NCBI GenBank assembly: GCA_036346375.1
Contig: CM070506.1
Span: 4,216,001 to 4,280,000, forward strand
Direction: 5' to 3'
DNA: 64,000 nt
DNA from: Guadua angustifolia
Lineage: Eukaryota; Streptophyta; Magnoliopsida; Poales; Poaceae
Numbering within the stretch: the first letter of the stretch is position 1; each line of letters starts with the position of its first letter. The translations under genes and the position numbers were made by a program. The notes below the pieces were generated by a model that was not told the DNA's origin, did no database searches, and saw nothing but the letters and a program-made list of their open reading frames with translations. Positions 34,154-45,843 of this stretch are shown here, piece by piece.

Positions 34154-34929
34154 TACTATATTGTACATTCCAAATTCTATTAAGTTGCCAAATTATTTTC
34201 TGCATTTATTATGAATTTTCTGTCTTTTTTAGAATTTTGTACATCTAAAGAAATACCTTTTTCATTTCCTAAATGTTGTTCCTGAATTTTAAATTTCAAA
34301 GTCATAACTGTAAAAAACCTGGAGGTATTTTATTTAAGTCCTAAATAGTCTGAAGTGATTCTCCAAACTTTTTTTATGAATTTTGGAGTTGGGTTGCTAT
34401 TTTTGCAAAATCAAATAGTGCATCTAGCAATAAAAATAGTAGCTATAAAGGAATTTCTGAGAACAAATCTAAGACACCTAAAATCCTGGAAATTATACAA
34501 AAACATAAGTGACACGTTAGCCCCGTCCACAAAAGTTTTTCTAAAAGTTTTAGTAACATAGCTATGCCTAACAATTCGGACAAAGCTTATGACCAAAAAC
34601 CAAATTTCAACTCTCTCTCTTGTCTCACTCAAGGCGTCGTCTTCTTCCCTTGCTGACTTGCTATCCCCACTTGTCAGCTGCCACCATCACTCAAGGCGTC
34701 TCTATTTTCTGTTTTTCCCAAATAAACACATCTTCTCAGCTATGCGCCTTCTCCCTTCCCCAACGCGTCAGGCTATCGAGCTCTCTGCTGATGCCGCCGC
34801 TTTGCCTGGATATATGTAGGAGATTCATACTTTGCATCTATATTATTGTCAACAGTCAACGTACATGCGTTTGACTACGGACAGAATAGAGGAGGGCTCG
34901 TGAAGGCATCTTATCAGCACCGCAATTGT
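34154..34929. other. AT-rich DNA, nothing recognised
   Basis: Short open frames at 34589-34874 are low-complexity Ser/Leu-rich and match nothing I know. No element ends are seen. Confidence 0.4.
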
Positions 34930-34974
34930 GGGAAATTTTTGCTCTTCTGGCCGAATTTGAAAAATTATTTACGG

Positions 34975-35395
34975 ATTTAGCCTCTGCGTATGCGGAATTA
35001 CAGAAATAGCCATTGAACAGTAAAATTCCGCGGTCGGGATCCGCGGATTAATTTTTTAAATTTTTTCCCCCAAATTTCCACGCTTCCAGTCCACGGAATA
35101 ATTTTTTATTAATTTTTCCCAGGCAATTCCGCGGATCCACAGCGCGGAATAATTTTTTTAATATTCCGCGGTGCACGTCCGCGGATTAATTTGTTTTTTA
35201 TTTTTTTTCTAAAGTTTTTTAATATTCCGCGGTCGGCGTCAGCGGAATATTTTCCGGAATTTTTTTCCAGCCGGTTTTTTATTTTTCCCGGTTTTTTTCT
35301 TCCCGGTTTTTTCTCAGCGTCTCTGCGTCGAAGACCGTACGGCGGGGCCCACCGAATTCCACGCTTCCGGACCGCGGAATTGGTCGACGGCTACA
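34975..35395. repeat. Subterminal array of ATTCCGCGG words
   Basis: ATTCCGCGG, CCGCGGATTAA, GCGCGGAATAA and GACCGCGGAATTG alternate with T-rich stretches about every 40-70 bp, in both orientations. Such arrays near transposon ends often bind the transposase. They could also attract CG methylation. Confidence 0.75.
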
Positions 35396-35699
35396 GCGAC
35401 ACGCAGCCCGACGCAGCGGCGCGGCGCTGGCAGCGCGTGAGCGGGGGCGTGGCGTATTTGGCGGCCAAGGGGGCGTCGCGTGGGAAAACGAGGAAAAGCA
35501 GCGACGTGTCAGCTAGGAAAAAAAAGGAGAAACGGGGCCGGTTCGACGTGTCATGCTCGCGAAAAAAAAGAGGGGTCCGGAGGAGGGAGGCTGGTGAAAA
35601 AATTGACACGTCAAAAAAAATGAGGAACCTCATTCTGTCTACGCCGAAAGCAACGCTATGCTGTCTGCACCGAAAGCCGAAAAACTGCATGCGTGTGAC

Positions 35700-36662
35700 T
35701 ATAAATTCTCATCTGTTCCGATAGTTCCGATAGGCTTCGTTCTCGCAGAAGAAATTCATCTCAAGAGTGAGAGAGATCGAGTGCAGAAGACAGGAGAGTG
35801 AGGAAAACAAAGAGGAAAAAGAGGTGGACAAGGAGATTTGGAAGTGTATTTCCAGAGGAATTTATGCTATATTCATATTTTGTACAAATTTATATCTTCG
35901 ACGATTTATTCATGGTTCATATTTTACTGCAGTTGATCTGGGAGCGTTATTTGTGATTACTATCTGGGAAGGTTATTTGGAAAGTTACTCCGGCTGTCGC
36001 AATCATCAGTTGAGCTTCAGAAAGGTTAGTGTAAATATTACTGCATTGAAACACGGTAGCGGTTCATGATTAGTAAAAATAATTGTAGTAAATGTATGAA
36101 TAACGGTAGAAGAGGAAGCAGCGATATTAGTGTAGTGTGTAGCACACGAATGGATGATACAATCTGTAAAAAATGTTATATGCTTAGGGTGATATGTTAG
36201 CGCAATTAGTAGTATAATGGTAAAACTGTATGCAATGAACACATTAGTTAATTAGCTACAAATAAAATAAACACATGTAGATAATGGCTCCATGTTATTT
36301 TCTTATAATGTTAGTTGGCGCGTCAAATAAATTCATTTCCTGTCTCATATTACTGGATGCACATGCTTTCGCGGTATATATGAACAGCCTTAGAGTTGTT
36401 ACTGAAATGCTCGTAGTACTTTTCGTTCCTAACGAGATGGTTGTGTTTTAGTCTATGGAACCGGAACTGTATGTGCTGCTTTGCAGTTTTTTTTGTTGTT
36501 AAATATTTAGTGTAGTATTTGTATGATATGAATGGAATATTACGTTGGGCTCGGAATCTTTAGCAATTTAGTGTAGTATTTATATGATATTAATAGAATA
36601 AATACAGTACATGATTTCTATAACAGGGCCACATGGAAATTGTACGTTAGTGTTTAATGCGC
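35700..36662 (+). promoter_or_regulatory. Putative promoter and leader of the MULE transposase
   Basis: TATAAATT at 35700-35707 is followed about 30 bp on by a purine-rich GA leader (35760-35825), typical of a plant 5' UTR. The leader continues as AT-rich DNA, perhaps an intron, up to the solo LTR. No open frame in it resembles a protein. Confidence 0.5.
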
Positions 36663-38706
36663 TGTAACATCCCGAAAATTATAAAACAGTGAATTATCAT
36701 AATATGAATTTGCATTTTGAATATTCTTGAGTTTCATTGAATTTATGATTTTCTTAATTGATTTCTTGGATTTTGTATTGCAAAGACAATTAAAGAAAAT
36801 GAGAAAAATCAAGAGAACAAAAGAAAAGTTGGGAAGAATTTATTTTATGAATTCAAAATCTGTGTATAAATCAATTTATGCACTGATCAAAATATATGAA
36901 TATCAATTTGAATATTTAAAAATGAAAAAGTGGTCAATTTGACTTCGGACAGTACACTGTCCGAATTTGTGAAAAATATCCAGAGCTCATCTCCAACTGA
37001 AAAATTTAACAAATTACCCTTCATATAGTATTTACCGCTGCTAAAAATATGAGAAGATTATCAGATGGGATAAGGTTCCAAATAATTCGAAAACAGAATC
37101 AAATAAAAGCTGAAAAATGAAGTGTCAGAATTTTTATAAATTACTGGAACAAAATATTGAGCTGAAAATTTTACATAAGAATCCTTGTCCCAATTTCATT
37201 TTAAAAACAAAGTTTCAAAAATTTTAGAAAATATTTGGACCCTCTGCAAATTTAAATACAGAGAAAGGAATTGTGAGCACGGTGTAATGTCAGAATTTTA
37301 ATTAATTCTACCCGAAGTATTTTGACTTGAAAATTTACCTGGACATTATCTCCTCCGCGCCATGTGCTACTCCCGTTCCTTCCCGAGACAAGGAGAGCTT
37401 CAGTGAAAGAGTTAGAATATGCAAAAATATTTTTGAAAGAGTTACTGTGTCAATTTTTAAGATGAAAATACCGAAATGAGTATTTATATGTTAAGGAAAA
37501 AGATTAAATTAGACTTAACCAAAATAAATAAAACCAAATATTTTTGAAATCCTTGTTCTGAAATGAGTTCAAATATGTAAAAATATGTATGTTTTAAGTT
37601 AGTTTACTTCATCAAATAAATCCATGTTTAATTTGGCTAAAAAGAGAATGAGTATAAACAAAATAAAATGCTTTGAGAAAAATGAATGAATTTCAATAAT
37701 ATAAACTTCTGAGTTTAGTATATGCTGAAAATGAATAATTAGACAAGACTTTTAGGATTTCTAAATAATTAAACATATGCTCAATTTCAATGCTTCATAC
37801 TAGTCTTTGTATATATACACACATACTCATGTATATGAACAAAATCATAATTAAGAAGTGTTTCATGGAAAGAATATTAGCAAAGATGTACATGAATAAG
37901 TAGAGCCAATCTTAACATATTCTTAAGTATAAGAATTCAGTGATTAACAAAAGTAACTAATTTAAATTAAGTTTATAAAAGACTTTATTCTTTCGTATGC
38001 ATATAAACTATCACGGCCAACACCAGATTAATGTGGAACCAGCTTTAAAACACCCTTAGGGTTATCCCCTACTAATACCTGAAAAATGAATCAAGAATCA
38101 TGTATAGTGTAGCCGCAAACTTAAATTGAATATTGACCGTTTTAGGGTTTGCGTTGTGATCACTTATACTATTTCACCAATTAATAAAATAACTTATCTA
38201 AATGCTAAAACTTATAAAACGAGTTTAGAAACACTCTACAAAGTTTGTACTACTATATTCTATAAAAATAATCTTATTTTATTAAGGTTTGCATATTAAT
38301 CTTATTAGCTCAATAACCTTAAGTGATAATCATTCGCTTCATTTTCTTGCCGATTCCGAATAACGTCAACTATACAATACCACTTAAGCCTTTTCAACGA
38401 TGAATATAATGTCATTTCTAAATCCTAAAACCTCTGGAATTAGCCCTGTAGCACTCTCCAAAGTATAGCCTACCCTGCTATGAAAAGATAATCTCATTTC
38501 ACCATGATTTGCATATTAATCCTGATAATTTAATAACCCTAAGTAATCACAATACTTAAGTGCATAATATGAATAAATGAACTTTGAGTTTAAATGAGAA
38601 TACTTAAGTGATTCCAATTGTTGTAAACATGTGAGTGCTAGCTACTGATCCAGGGAATAGCACAGCAATCACATGGAGGTTCCTGTTCATCAGAACGGGG
38701 TCTTAC
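36663..38706 (+). mobile_element. Solo LTR (TGTAACATCCC type), 2044 bp, in the MULE
   Basis: It starts TGTAACATCCCGAAAATT at 36663 and ends GGGGTCTTACA at 38706, with TSD TGCGC at 36658-36662 and 38707-38711. Its right half matches the LTR remnant at 1940-5791, including the end words GCTACTGAT(C/T)CAGGGA. It contains a near-perfect palindrome at 36944-36965 (arms TTCGGACAGT and ACTGTCCGAA, 2-base spacer). It separates the MULE leader from its coding region, and an apparent start codon at 38673 lies inside the LTR. Confidence 0.85.
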
Positions 38707-41291
38707 ATGCGCGTGTTTGCGTCTTTCTCTATGGTAGGTATTTAATGGCAGAAATTCAAGATTTGTGCGTGTTTTATGGTGACGGCATTATTCGAGAGGG
38801 TCCATATGGGGTGGACCTTTTGAACTGTGAAAAGAAGGTGATCCGGACTCCGGGTCTGACGGAGATGAGTCTCACCGACCTCCGCATGTGCGTGCGAGGC
38901 GCATTCGATCGGGAGACTGCTCGAAAGAAGCTCATAATCGAGGCGGTACATGCTAGATTCGAGGAAGGTTCCTCGAATTACATGTGGGTTCTATGCAAGA
39001 TCATGGGAGGCACAATGTGGCGCGAATACATGCAAATTGTGATGAACCCCGAAGCGTTAATACACCGTCGGCCGATGGTGTATGTGCGCTTCCTGGACAG
39101 AGGCCAAACCTCTAGTCCCCTCGGTGGAGGCAGCGTCGATGTCGGAGCTTCCTCTGGGGCTATCGGTGAGGACATTGGTCCGGATGACATTCACGTGAGT
39201 GAAGACATCGGTCCATATTGGTCCGCTCGCATTGACTGCCACGAGCACCTGGAAGCTATGACGGACGAAGCAATGTCCGATGAAGACGAGGAAGTCGACT
39301 CGGATAGCGGCGAAGACGCAGCGCAGCTCGGTCGGTGGCATTGTGTCCACTGATGTGGAGTACGTGTCTTCTCGATTGGACGACCTGGCGGTGACGTCTC
39401 TCGTGCTGCCGACGAAGCCGGCAATGAGTGGGCCTTCGATCAAGGCACTCTCCTGGTAGGGCAGCGCTTCCCTACAAAGGGTGACGCCCAGCAGGCAATT
39501 GCTAGATATGTGGTAAACATCAGCCGCACCTACCGGGTGTACAGGTCGAACCAGGAGACCTACATTGTGAAGTGTATGGATCCTGAGTGTCCCGGTAAGA
39601 TCCGTGCCCAAAAGTTCAAGGGCACGAGTTGAACCAGGATAACCGTCTGACGGACCACACATGTGATTCTTTGAGCAGCTGCAGAATACGTAAATGTCAC
39701 GTCCAAATATGTGGCCAGCCTGATTTCTCACTTGGTCACGGCGGACGGGACTGTCTCACCGAAGATATTGATGGCCGACGTGGTCAACACGGTGGGATAT
39801 CTGTTAGCTACGCCAAGGTGTGGCGGCGAAGAAGAGAGTTATAGAGATGATGTACGCACGCACGAAGAGGGGTACAACCTTGTCCTCGCATGCTTCACCG
39901 ATTCTGAAGCCAATCCTGGGGCGATACATCAACAAGATGGATAGGCCACACCCTCGAAGGGTCCCAACACTTTCATCCTCGACCGGGTGTTTTGGGCATT
40001 CGGGCCAGCCGTTCGGGGCTTCACGTACTGCCGGCCTGTGCTGACCATGGATGGCACTTTCCTATCCGGCGGTCTGAAGCACCATACTCATAGCGGTCGC
40101 GCGGACGCCAACGACCAGCTACTCGATGGCCTATGCAATCGTGGAAAGTGAGAACACGGAGAGCTGGTTGTGGTTCCTAGCAAATGTGAAACAAGCTGTT
40201 GTCCAGACCGCCCGACGTATGCCTCATCACGGACAGCATTTGGGTTAATGTCCGCCATCAACACCATGCAAGGAGGACACAACCACCGTGCCGGTGGAAT
40301 AGCGTCGTCAATCGCTGGTGTATGAGACATCTTGCCGCGAACACGCATAGGAGGTTCCGCAGAAGGAAATCATGAAGACATTCAAGAGGCGTGCATGCAA
40401 AACCAGAGGCGGAAGTTCGAGGCCATATGGAGAGTGCTCGATGAGGAGACCGCGAGACATATGACGCAGATCCACGGAGGGCAGTGAACAACTTCTCGCA
40501 TGGAGTGCGATTGCACGCTCGAGCTAGAGAAGTGGTCCTGTTGCATGACAACCGACGGCGCAAGGTGCGGCATAATGACAACTAACATGTCGGAGGTTTA
40601 CAACGGTGTTCTGAAGGGTGTTCGGTCCCTCCCAATCAGTGCCATCGTGGAGGAGACCTGGAACAGGACCGTTGGATACTTTGTGAACAGGGGGATGAAT
40701 GCAAAGAGGCATCTAGACGAGGGAAGGCAGTTCTCCCGAACGTATGCACGCATACATGGAGAAGAAAATAGAGAAGGCTCGCTCCCACGACGCCCGCACC
40801 ATGGATGGAGTCAGGCGAAAGTTTGAAGTCCGTCTACGGGAGAAGTTCGTGGATGGCCACTGCAGAGGTTACCGTAAGCAAGTGTGCACGATAAGGGATG
40901 TAGCCACATGCACATGCAACAAGCCACTACTGTTGCACAAGCCATGCTCACATGTATATGCGGCGTGCGCGGTTCTCCGTCAGTCCACCGTGGCGTACAT
41001 CTCGGAGTACTTCGACGCCGACCATCTGTTCGGGACATGGAGTTCGGAGTTCAACTCCTACGGCTTGGACATGCATTACAGGGAGCTGTGGCCGGGGCAA
41101 GTCACTTGGTGTCAGAATGACGCTTTGAAGCGGAGCGGCCGTGGACGGTGGCAGTCACGGCGAATCCGTAACGATATGGATGCAAGTCAGCGGGGAGACG
41201 GACGAGCTACACGAAAGTGCCGTATATGTAGGACAGTGGGGCATACAATGAAGAACTGCCCTAATAGGGCCGGCTCGTCGGCGCATCCGTA
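38707..41291 (+). pseudogene. MULE transposase (MuDR zinc finger, DDE region, SWIM, CCHC), broken
   Basis: The natural start is probably MAEIQDLCVFYGDGIIREG at about 38746. An upstream ATG at 38673 belongs to the LTR. The N-terminal part runs to 39353, followed in another frame by the MuDR-type region GQRFPTKGDAQQAIARYVV and YIVKCMDPECPGKIRAQKF (39460-39620). The catalytic region is shattered between 39700 and 40500; pieces such as WCMRHLAAN and MTTNMSEVYNGVLKGVRSLP remain (40310-40640). The C-terminal frame (about 40744-41291) is open and carries a SWIM zinc finger CTCNKPLLLHKPCSHVYAAC (about 40908-40968) and a knuckle CRICRTVGHTMKNCP (41218-41263). The enzyme would bind element ends and move the element. 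With at least four frameshifts it cannot. Confidence 0.9.
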
Positions 41292-41506
41292 GTGACCGTG
41301 ACAATAATGTGCCTTCATGTAATTTTTTCATGTGCAAGTAATGCAATACCATGTACCGTTCATGTGATTTCATAAATTTGCTATGTAATATTATATACTG
41401 TGCTAATGTCAAGTCACCACACTTTATTTGTTCACATTTCATGTCATATTAATTTTTTAATCTTACCTATATTAATTTTTGTTTATTTTTCCCGTTCTCG
41501 CAGGAT

Positions 41507-43016
41507 ATGGCTGCCCAGTCGCAGACTTTGCTTGACCCGCACTACGATGCCAAGCATCGTAGCAGGCTTTGGCCTACAGGTGTTGTGCCACCGAGTTTTG
41601 TTCTCCGAGCACCGAGGGAGCATTGGCCCTTAGACGAGCGGTACGAGCCCATTCTACTGGAGGCTGGGCTACTGCCGCTGACCCGGATGCTGGACATCCG
41701 ACAAGCCTACACTTATGACGCTGCTCTCTTCTCCGCGCTTGTTGATCGTTGGAGGCCGGAGACCCACACATTCCATTTCCGGTGGGGGGAGATGACCATC
41801 ACACTGCAGGACGTTTCATTCATTACCGGCTTGCCTATCAGGGGCATGCCGATAGTTCCGCCACCGAGGAGGCCTGACTGGAAGATACGGTTGCAAGACA
41901 GGTTTGGTGATCCAGTCCCTGAGAATACCAAAGGGGTTCCGCTGTCGTGGCCTTGCCGCTACATGAGCTGCCCCCCTGATGCCCCTGAGAACGTGGTGAG
42001 GGATCACCGTGTCGCGTACCTGCTTTTTCTGTTTGGCTGGGTGTTGTTCCCTACATCACAGGGAGATTATGTCAACCCCAGCTACATCCACATAGCAGAG
42101 GCTTTGGGCGACGCCCACCTCGGCCAGGTCCCTCAGTACAGTTTTGGATCAGCGGTGCTCTGTTCCACATATAGGGGACTGTGCGCAGCTTGCACGAAGA
42201 CAGGGGCGGGGGAGCCTGTTCTTGCAGTTTGCTACCTGTTGCTCCAGATCTGGTCTTGGGAGCACTTCCCTGTGGGGCGCCCATACTTCCGGGAAGAGAT
42301 TCACCCGTATCCGTTTGATCATGTTTTCTACAGGGGACATCCCGTGGACGCTCCCACCATGGGTCTACGGTGGACAGCTGCCTACCTGGGATGGGCTAGG
42401 GAGAGGCCTCGCAGGGTCTACACTGAGTTTCATGACCAATTTGAGACCCTGCACGAGAATGAGATCATATGGCAACCCTGGACTATTGATTTGTTGCTTG
42501 CTATAGCACGACATGGAGTTTCACTTCTGTGTGTTCAGGACGGTGCGTACTGGTTGACGACGTGTCACCTCGTGTTCTGCCATATGGTAGAGCCGTACTG
42601 CCCAGGTAGGGTCATGCGCCAATTTGGACGCCACCAGGAAATCCCCCCTCCAGTTGGCCGGCCTTTAGACAGAAGAGTGCATACGTAAGTTTATTTCATA
42701 AGTACGAACAGTTATTTGTAATTATAATTTATAACCTACAATTTTCATTCTCGCAGGCAATCTCGGAAGGGGCAAAGGAGCGATGATTGGCGCGCCGTAT
42801 AGTTACCGTGGACGACTGCATGGGAGCAGTCCGCCACGCAGGAGGTTGTAGTGGAGCATCGGCCTTACGACCCTCACTCCTACGTCTCATATTTGCAGTG
42901 GTACGTGCCTCGTACGCATGCACGACTTACTGGAGCACCTCCCGCAAGGCCCGAGGAGGTCTCGCACGAGGAGCGGTTGGCACTCGGCCACCCTGTACAC
43001 TGCGCGGCACGACAGG
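41507..43016 (+). CDS. Plant mobile domain (PMD) protein, MAIN-like, 3' end lost
   Basis: Exon 1 (41507-42684) is open for about 392 codons. It shows the PMD core LVDRWRPETHTFHFRWGE, MTITLQDVSFITGLPIRG, HRVAYLLFLFGWVLFPTSQG and LLLQIWSWEHFPVGRPYF, in the usual order and spacing. GTAAGT at 42685 and CAG at 42754-42756 bound a 72-bp intron. Exon 2 reads QSRKGQRSDDW then hits TAG; a later frame, EHRPYDPHSYVSYLQWYVP, continues the usual C-terminus until the Copia LTR at 43017. A CAG acceptor just before the ATG (41503) suggests a 5' intron too. PMD is found in genes such as MAIN/MAIL, required for silencing and genome stability, and in transposons. Its molecular action is unknown. The core is intact, so a truncated product is possible. 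Confidence 0.85.
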
Positions 43017-44741
43017 TGAAAGCATCTAGGCCCCATGTGGTTTAGGTTTTGGTAATTAATGACAATGAAGGTTAAAAGACTAATGTTGTGTGTGAGTAAG
43101 TTGAAAACAGGAAAATGTATGCTTCAGAAGATGTCGGATGATCTCGGTTGCAAAAAGGTGAAGTATGCATCAAGAAAGCAAAAGAAACAAAGGTATAAAG
43201 GTTTAGAAGTATTTTTCCTGGTTTTACCGATCTTAGAAGATTGAAGCAAAGATCGGATTTTTAGTTTTAGTGTCGTACTATTAAGAGGGGTTTTATCGCT
43301 TTGTTTAAGGTCGAAAAGAGTGTCAAAGGCTCAAAATTAATGGTTAGGCACTTGCACAAATTAATCATCAAAGAAAATCTTTTTGCCAGTGCAAATCTGC
43401 CTTGGCCGGTGCAACCGGAGCTTGGGCGGTGCGACCGGCCGATCGGTCCAACCGCACTCCCTCCGGCCTCCTTTTTCCAGAGAAGTGGAACCGAGCGCAG
43501 TAGCCGAGCGGTGTGACCGGGTGTGGCGCGGTGTGACCGGACCACCTGGTCCAACCGGCCGCTTGTGATTTTTCCAGAAAAACGAAAACCCTAATTTTAC
43601 AAGGACGGTGCAACCGGTGCTGCACGGGCGGTGTGACCGGGTAGGGATCGGTTGGACCGGACGGCCGGTGCCACCGCCTGTCGGTTGGCTTGATTTTTCC
43701 AGAGAGGGGTAAAACCCCACCTTCATGTCCGGTGTGACCAACCATCCCCCGGTCGGACCGGATGCCCGGTGCAACCATGCATCATGCGGCCTGATTTTCA
43801 CAGAGCGACTGCGTCTAGGTTTTCTCTGAAAGGTTTGAACAGGCGGTCGGACCGGCTGTTGAGCGGTCGCACCGGCCATTGTCCAACGGTCACTGACCGA
43901 GCATCTATTCCACTGTTCCGACCGTTGGACCGTGAGGGTCGGTCGGACCGGCCGGGGTCCGGTTGGACCGGCCGTCTCGGCTGAAAATCAGTAAAAATTC
44001 CAAACGGCTAGTTTTGGTTGGTGAAGGCTATAAATACCCCCTTGCTGCTGTGTGAGGGGTTCTTCTTGACCACATTGAATACCTTTGAGTTATTGCAAGT
44101 CCTCCAAACACCTTGAGCACTAGTTTCACACATTTGAGAGGTGTAGAAGCAAAATTGAGTGAGCATTCATTGTTTGAGCCTTAGACACTCAAGTTCAACC
44201 TCAAGCAAGCGTCGAAGCTTATTACTCTTGGAGGTTGCCGCCTCCTAGACGGCTTGGAGGCGATCGGGATTGGTGATCTTCTCAAAGAAGGTTGTGAGAA
44301 GGCCCAATCGTTGTGAAGGCACGAAGCTCGCCTACCCGGAGCGGGGAAGAGCTATCAATAGTGATCGGGGAAGGCTCAAGCGAGTGGAGCCGACTTGAAG
44401 TGGTTCAAGTCACCTCAACGTGGAGTAGGGGAGACCGGCAAGTCTCCGAGACCACGGGATAAAAATTCACGTGTTCATCCTTGTGTGGTTTGCGTTGTTT
44501 CTACTATTGCTTTATTTCTAGCACTTGATCATTATTGAATTTGCTTCATTACTTGCACTTGCCTTATTATTAGTACTTGAAGTAGTTTAAGTATAAGAAT
44601 TTCGGTGATCATTAAAATTGCTAGGTATTGATATTGCTAGAATCGTATATTGTGCTTAGGAATAACCAAAAGTGAAATTTAGCTTAGAAAATTATAAAAC
44701 CTCCTATTCACCCCCCTCTAGTCGGTATCCTTGATCTTACA
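43017..44741 (+). repeat. 5' LTR of the truncated Copia element
   Basis: It starts TGAAAGCATCTAGGCCCC and ends CTTGATCTTACA. U3 contains a dense array of GGTCGGACCGG, GGTGTGACCGG and GGTGCAACCGG words (43400-43975). TATA box TATAAATA is at 44029-44036. The layout parallels the SIRE LTR at 15451, but the motif array and most of the sequence differ. Confidence 0.9.
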
Positions 44742-44794
44742 AGTGGTATCAGAGCAAGGACTCTTATTTAGGGCTTTACCGCCTAAGAGTAAGG

Positions 44795-45448
44795 ATGGCT
44801 AGTGATGGGGTGTCGATAGGTAAAGCTCCATTTTTCGATGGTACTAATTATGCATATTGGAAAATTCGCATGACCGTGTATCTTAAAGCTATGAACCCCA
44901 AGATATGGAGAATTGTAAATGAGGGCTATGTTGTGACCGGTGATCCCGCTTTAACTCCGGAACAAAATGAAAGATATGTTCATTTAAATGCTCAAGCTAT
45001 GAATGCTATCTTTGGTGCATTAAATGCGGATGAATTCAATCGCATAAGCAATTTAGAAACCGCACATGAAATTTGGAATACATTATCGGAAATTCATGAA
45101 GGGACATCCACGGTTAAGGAAGCTAAATTGCATATGCTTAGAGTAAAGTATGAAAGTTTTATTATGTTGCCTCATGAAAGTATAAATGAAATGTATTCTC
45201 GGTTAAATAACATTGTTAATGAGCTCAATGGACTTGGTTCCACCTTGAGTGATGTTGATGTTGTTAGGAAGATGCTTAGGGCCCTTCCGGGAGAATTATG
45301 AGACATTGGTGACATTATTTCTAAATTCGCGGAATTACCAAGGATGACGCCAACCGGACTTCTTGGAAATCTAATCACCAATGAGCTCTACAAGAAGGAC
45401 AAGGAAGAATTGTTAGAACAAAGCTCATCAAAGAAGAAGAACATCGCC
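44795..45448 (+). pseudogene. Copia gag N-terminus, frameshifted and truncated
   Basis: The frame MASDGVSIGKAPFFDGTNYA has gag features YWKIRMTVYLKAMNPKIWRI and SRLNNIVNELNGLGSTLSD. One extra T near 45297 shifts the frame at LPGE so that a TGA follows at 45299; the reading then resumes as DLITNELYKKDKEELLEQSS-like sequence in a neighbouring frame until truncation at about 45448. The zinc knuckle is not reached. Confidence 0.85.
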
Positions 45449-45721
45449 CATTTAAGGAATTTCCAGAAATTCAATTAAATGCAAATAAATTCAAATAAAT
45501 ACCAAATGAATTCACAAAAATCTCCAAAAATACAGAAAAATTCCTTGAAGCACAAGGAACCCAATAAAAACTGGAAACCTTTAGTTTGATGCATAGATTA
45601 ATCAAATTAAATTTTTTCATTATTGGAAAATTCATATTAAGCTTCAATTAATTGCAGGAAAATACTAAGGGTTTATTTTTGATTTTTAAACATAACAAAA
45701 CTCAAATTTTGGGATGTTACA
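45449..45721 (-). repeat. LTR stub (TGTAACATCCC type)
   Basis: The minus strand starts TGTAACATCCCAAAATTTGAG at 45721, exactly where the Tat Gypsy integrase breaks off. It runs for about 270 bp and ends inside the truncated Copia gag. The rest of this LTR is missing, so a deletion or rearrangement has joined three elements here. Confidence 0.75.
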
Positions 45722-45843
45722 GAAGGCAACCGACCCATTTTGAAAAATAGTGCATGAGCTGCAAGGATAAACTTATTGCCTTTGCTTGATCTTTGGGAAT
45801 ATTTGGCCGATTCGTCTATCCCCATCCTCTGAGCGGCCATGGT

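Larger units (their letters stand above)
34930..43016 (+). mobile_element. Mutator-like element carrying a plant mobile domain gene, right-truncated
   Basis: In order it has a subterminal array of ATTCCGCGG words, a TATA box and leader, a MULE transposase pseudogene (MuDR-type zinc finger, catalytic region, SWIM finger, zinc knuckle) and a spliced PMD gene. The left end is placed at GGGAAATTTTTGCTC (about 34930) from resemblance to ends of such elements. The right end is lost where a Copia LTR starts at 43017. A solo LTR interrupts it at 36663-38706. MULEs carrying PMD genes are known in plants; the PMD partner's role in transposition is not settled. Confidence 0.75.
43017..45448 (+). mobile_element. 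Copia (SIRE-related) 5' part: LTR and gag start, truncated
   Basis: The LTR (43017-44741) is followed by a primer-binding site AGTGGTATCAGAGC at 44742 and the start of gag. The element stops abruptly near 45448, where DNA of another LTR begins. Pol and 3' LTR are missing. It interrupts the MULE right end, so it inserted after the MULE. No second TSD copy can be found. Confidence 0.9.

Noticed and set aside
35191..35724. 177-codon open frame
   Set aside because: It overlaps the ATTCCGCGG array and the TATA box of the MULE; composition is low complexity and no family matches.
39057..39731. 224-codon minus-strand open frame
   Set aside because: Antisense to the MULE transposase N-terminus and MuDR-type region, which have clear family matches.
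43361..43879. 172-codon minus-strand open frame
   Set aside because: It is antisense to a Copia LTR and built from the GGTCGGACCGG array.
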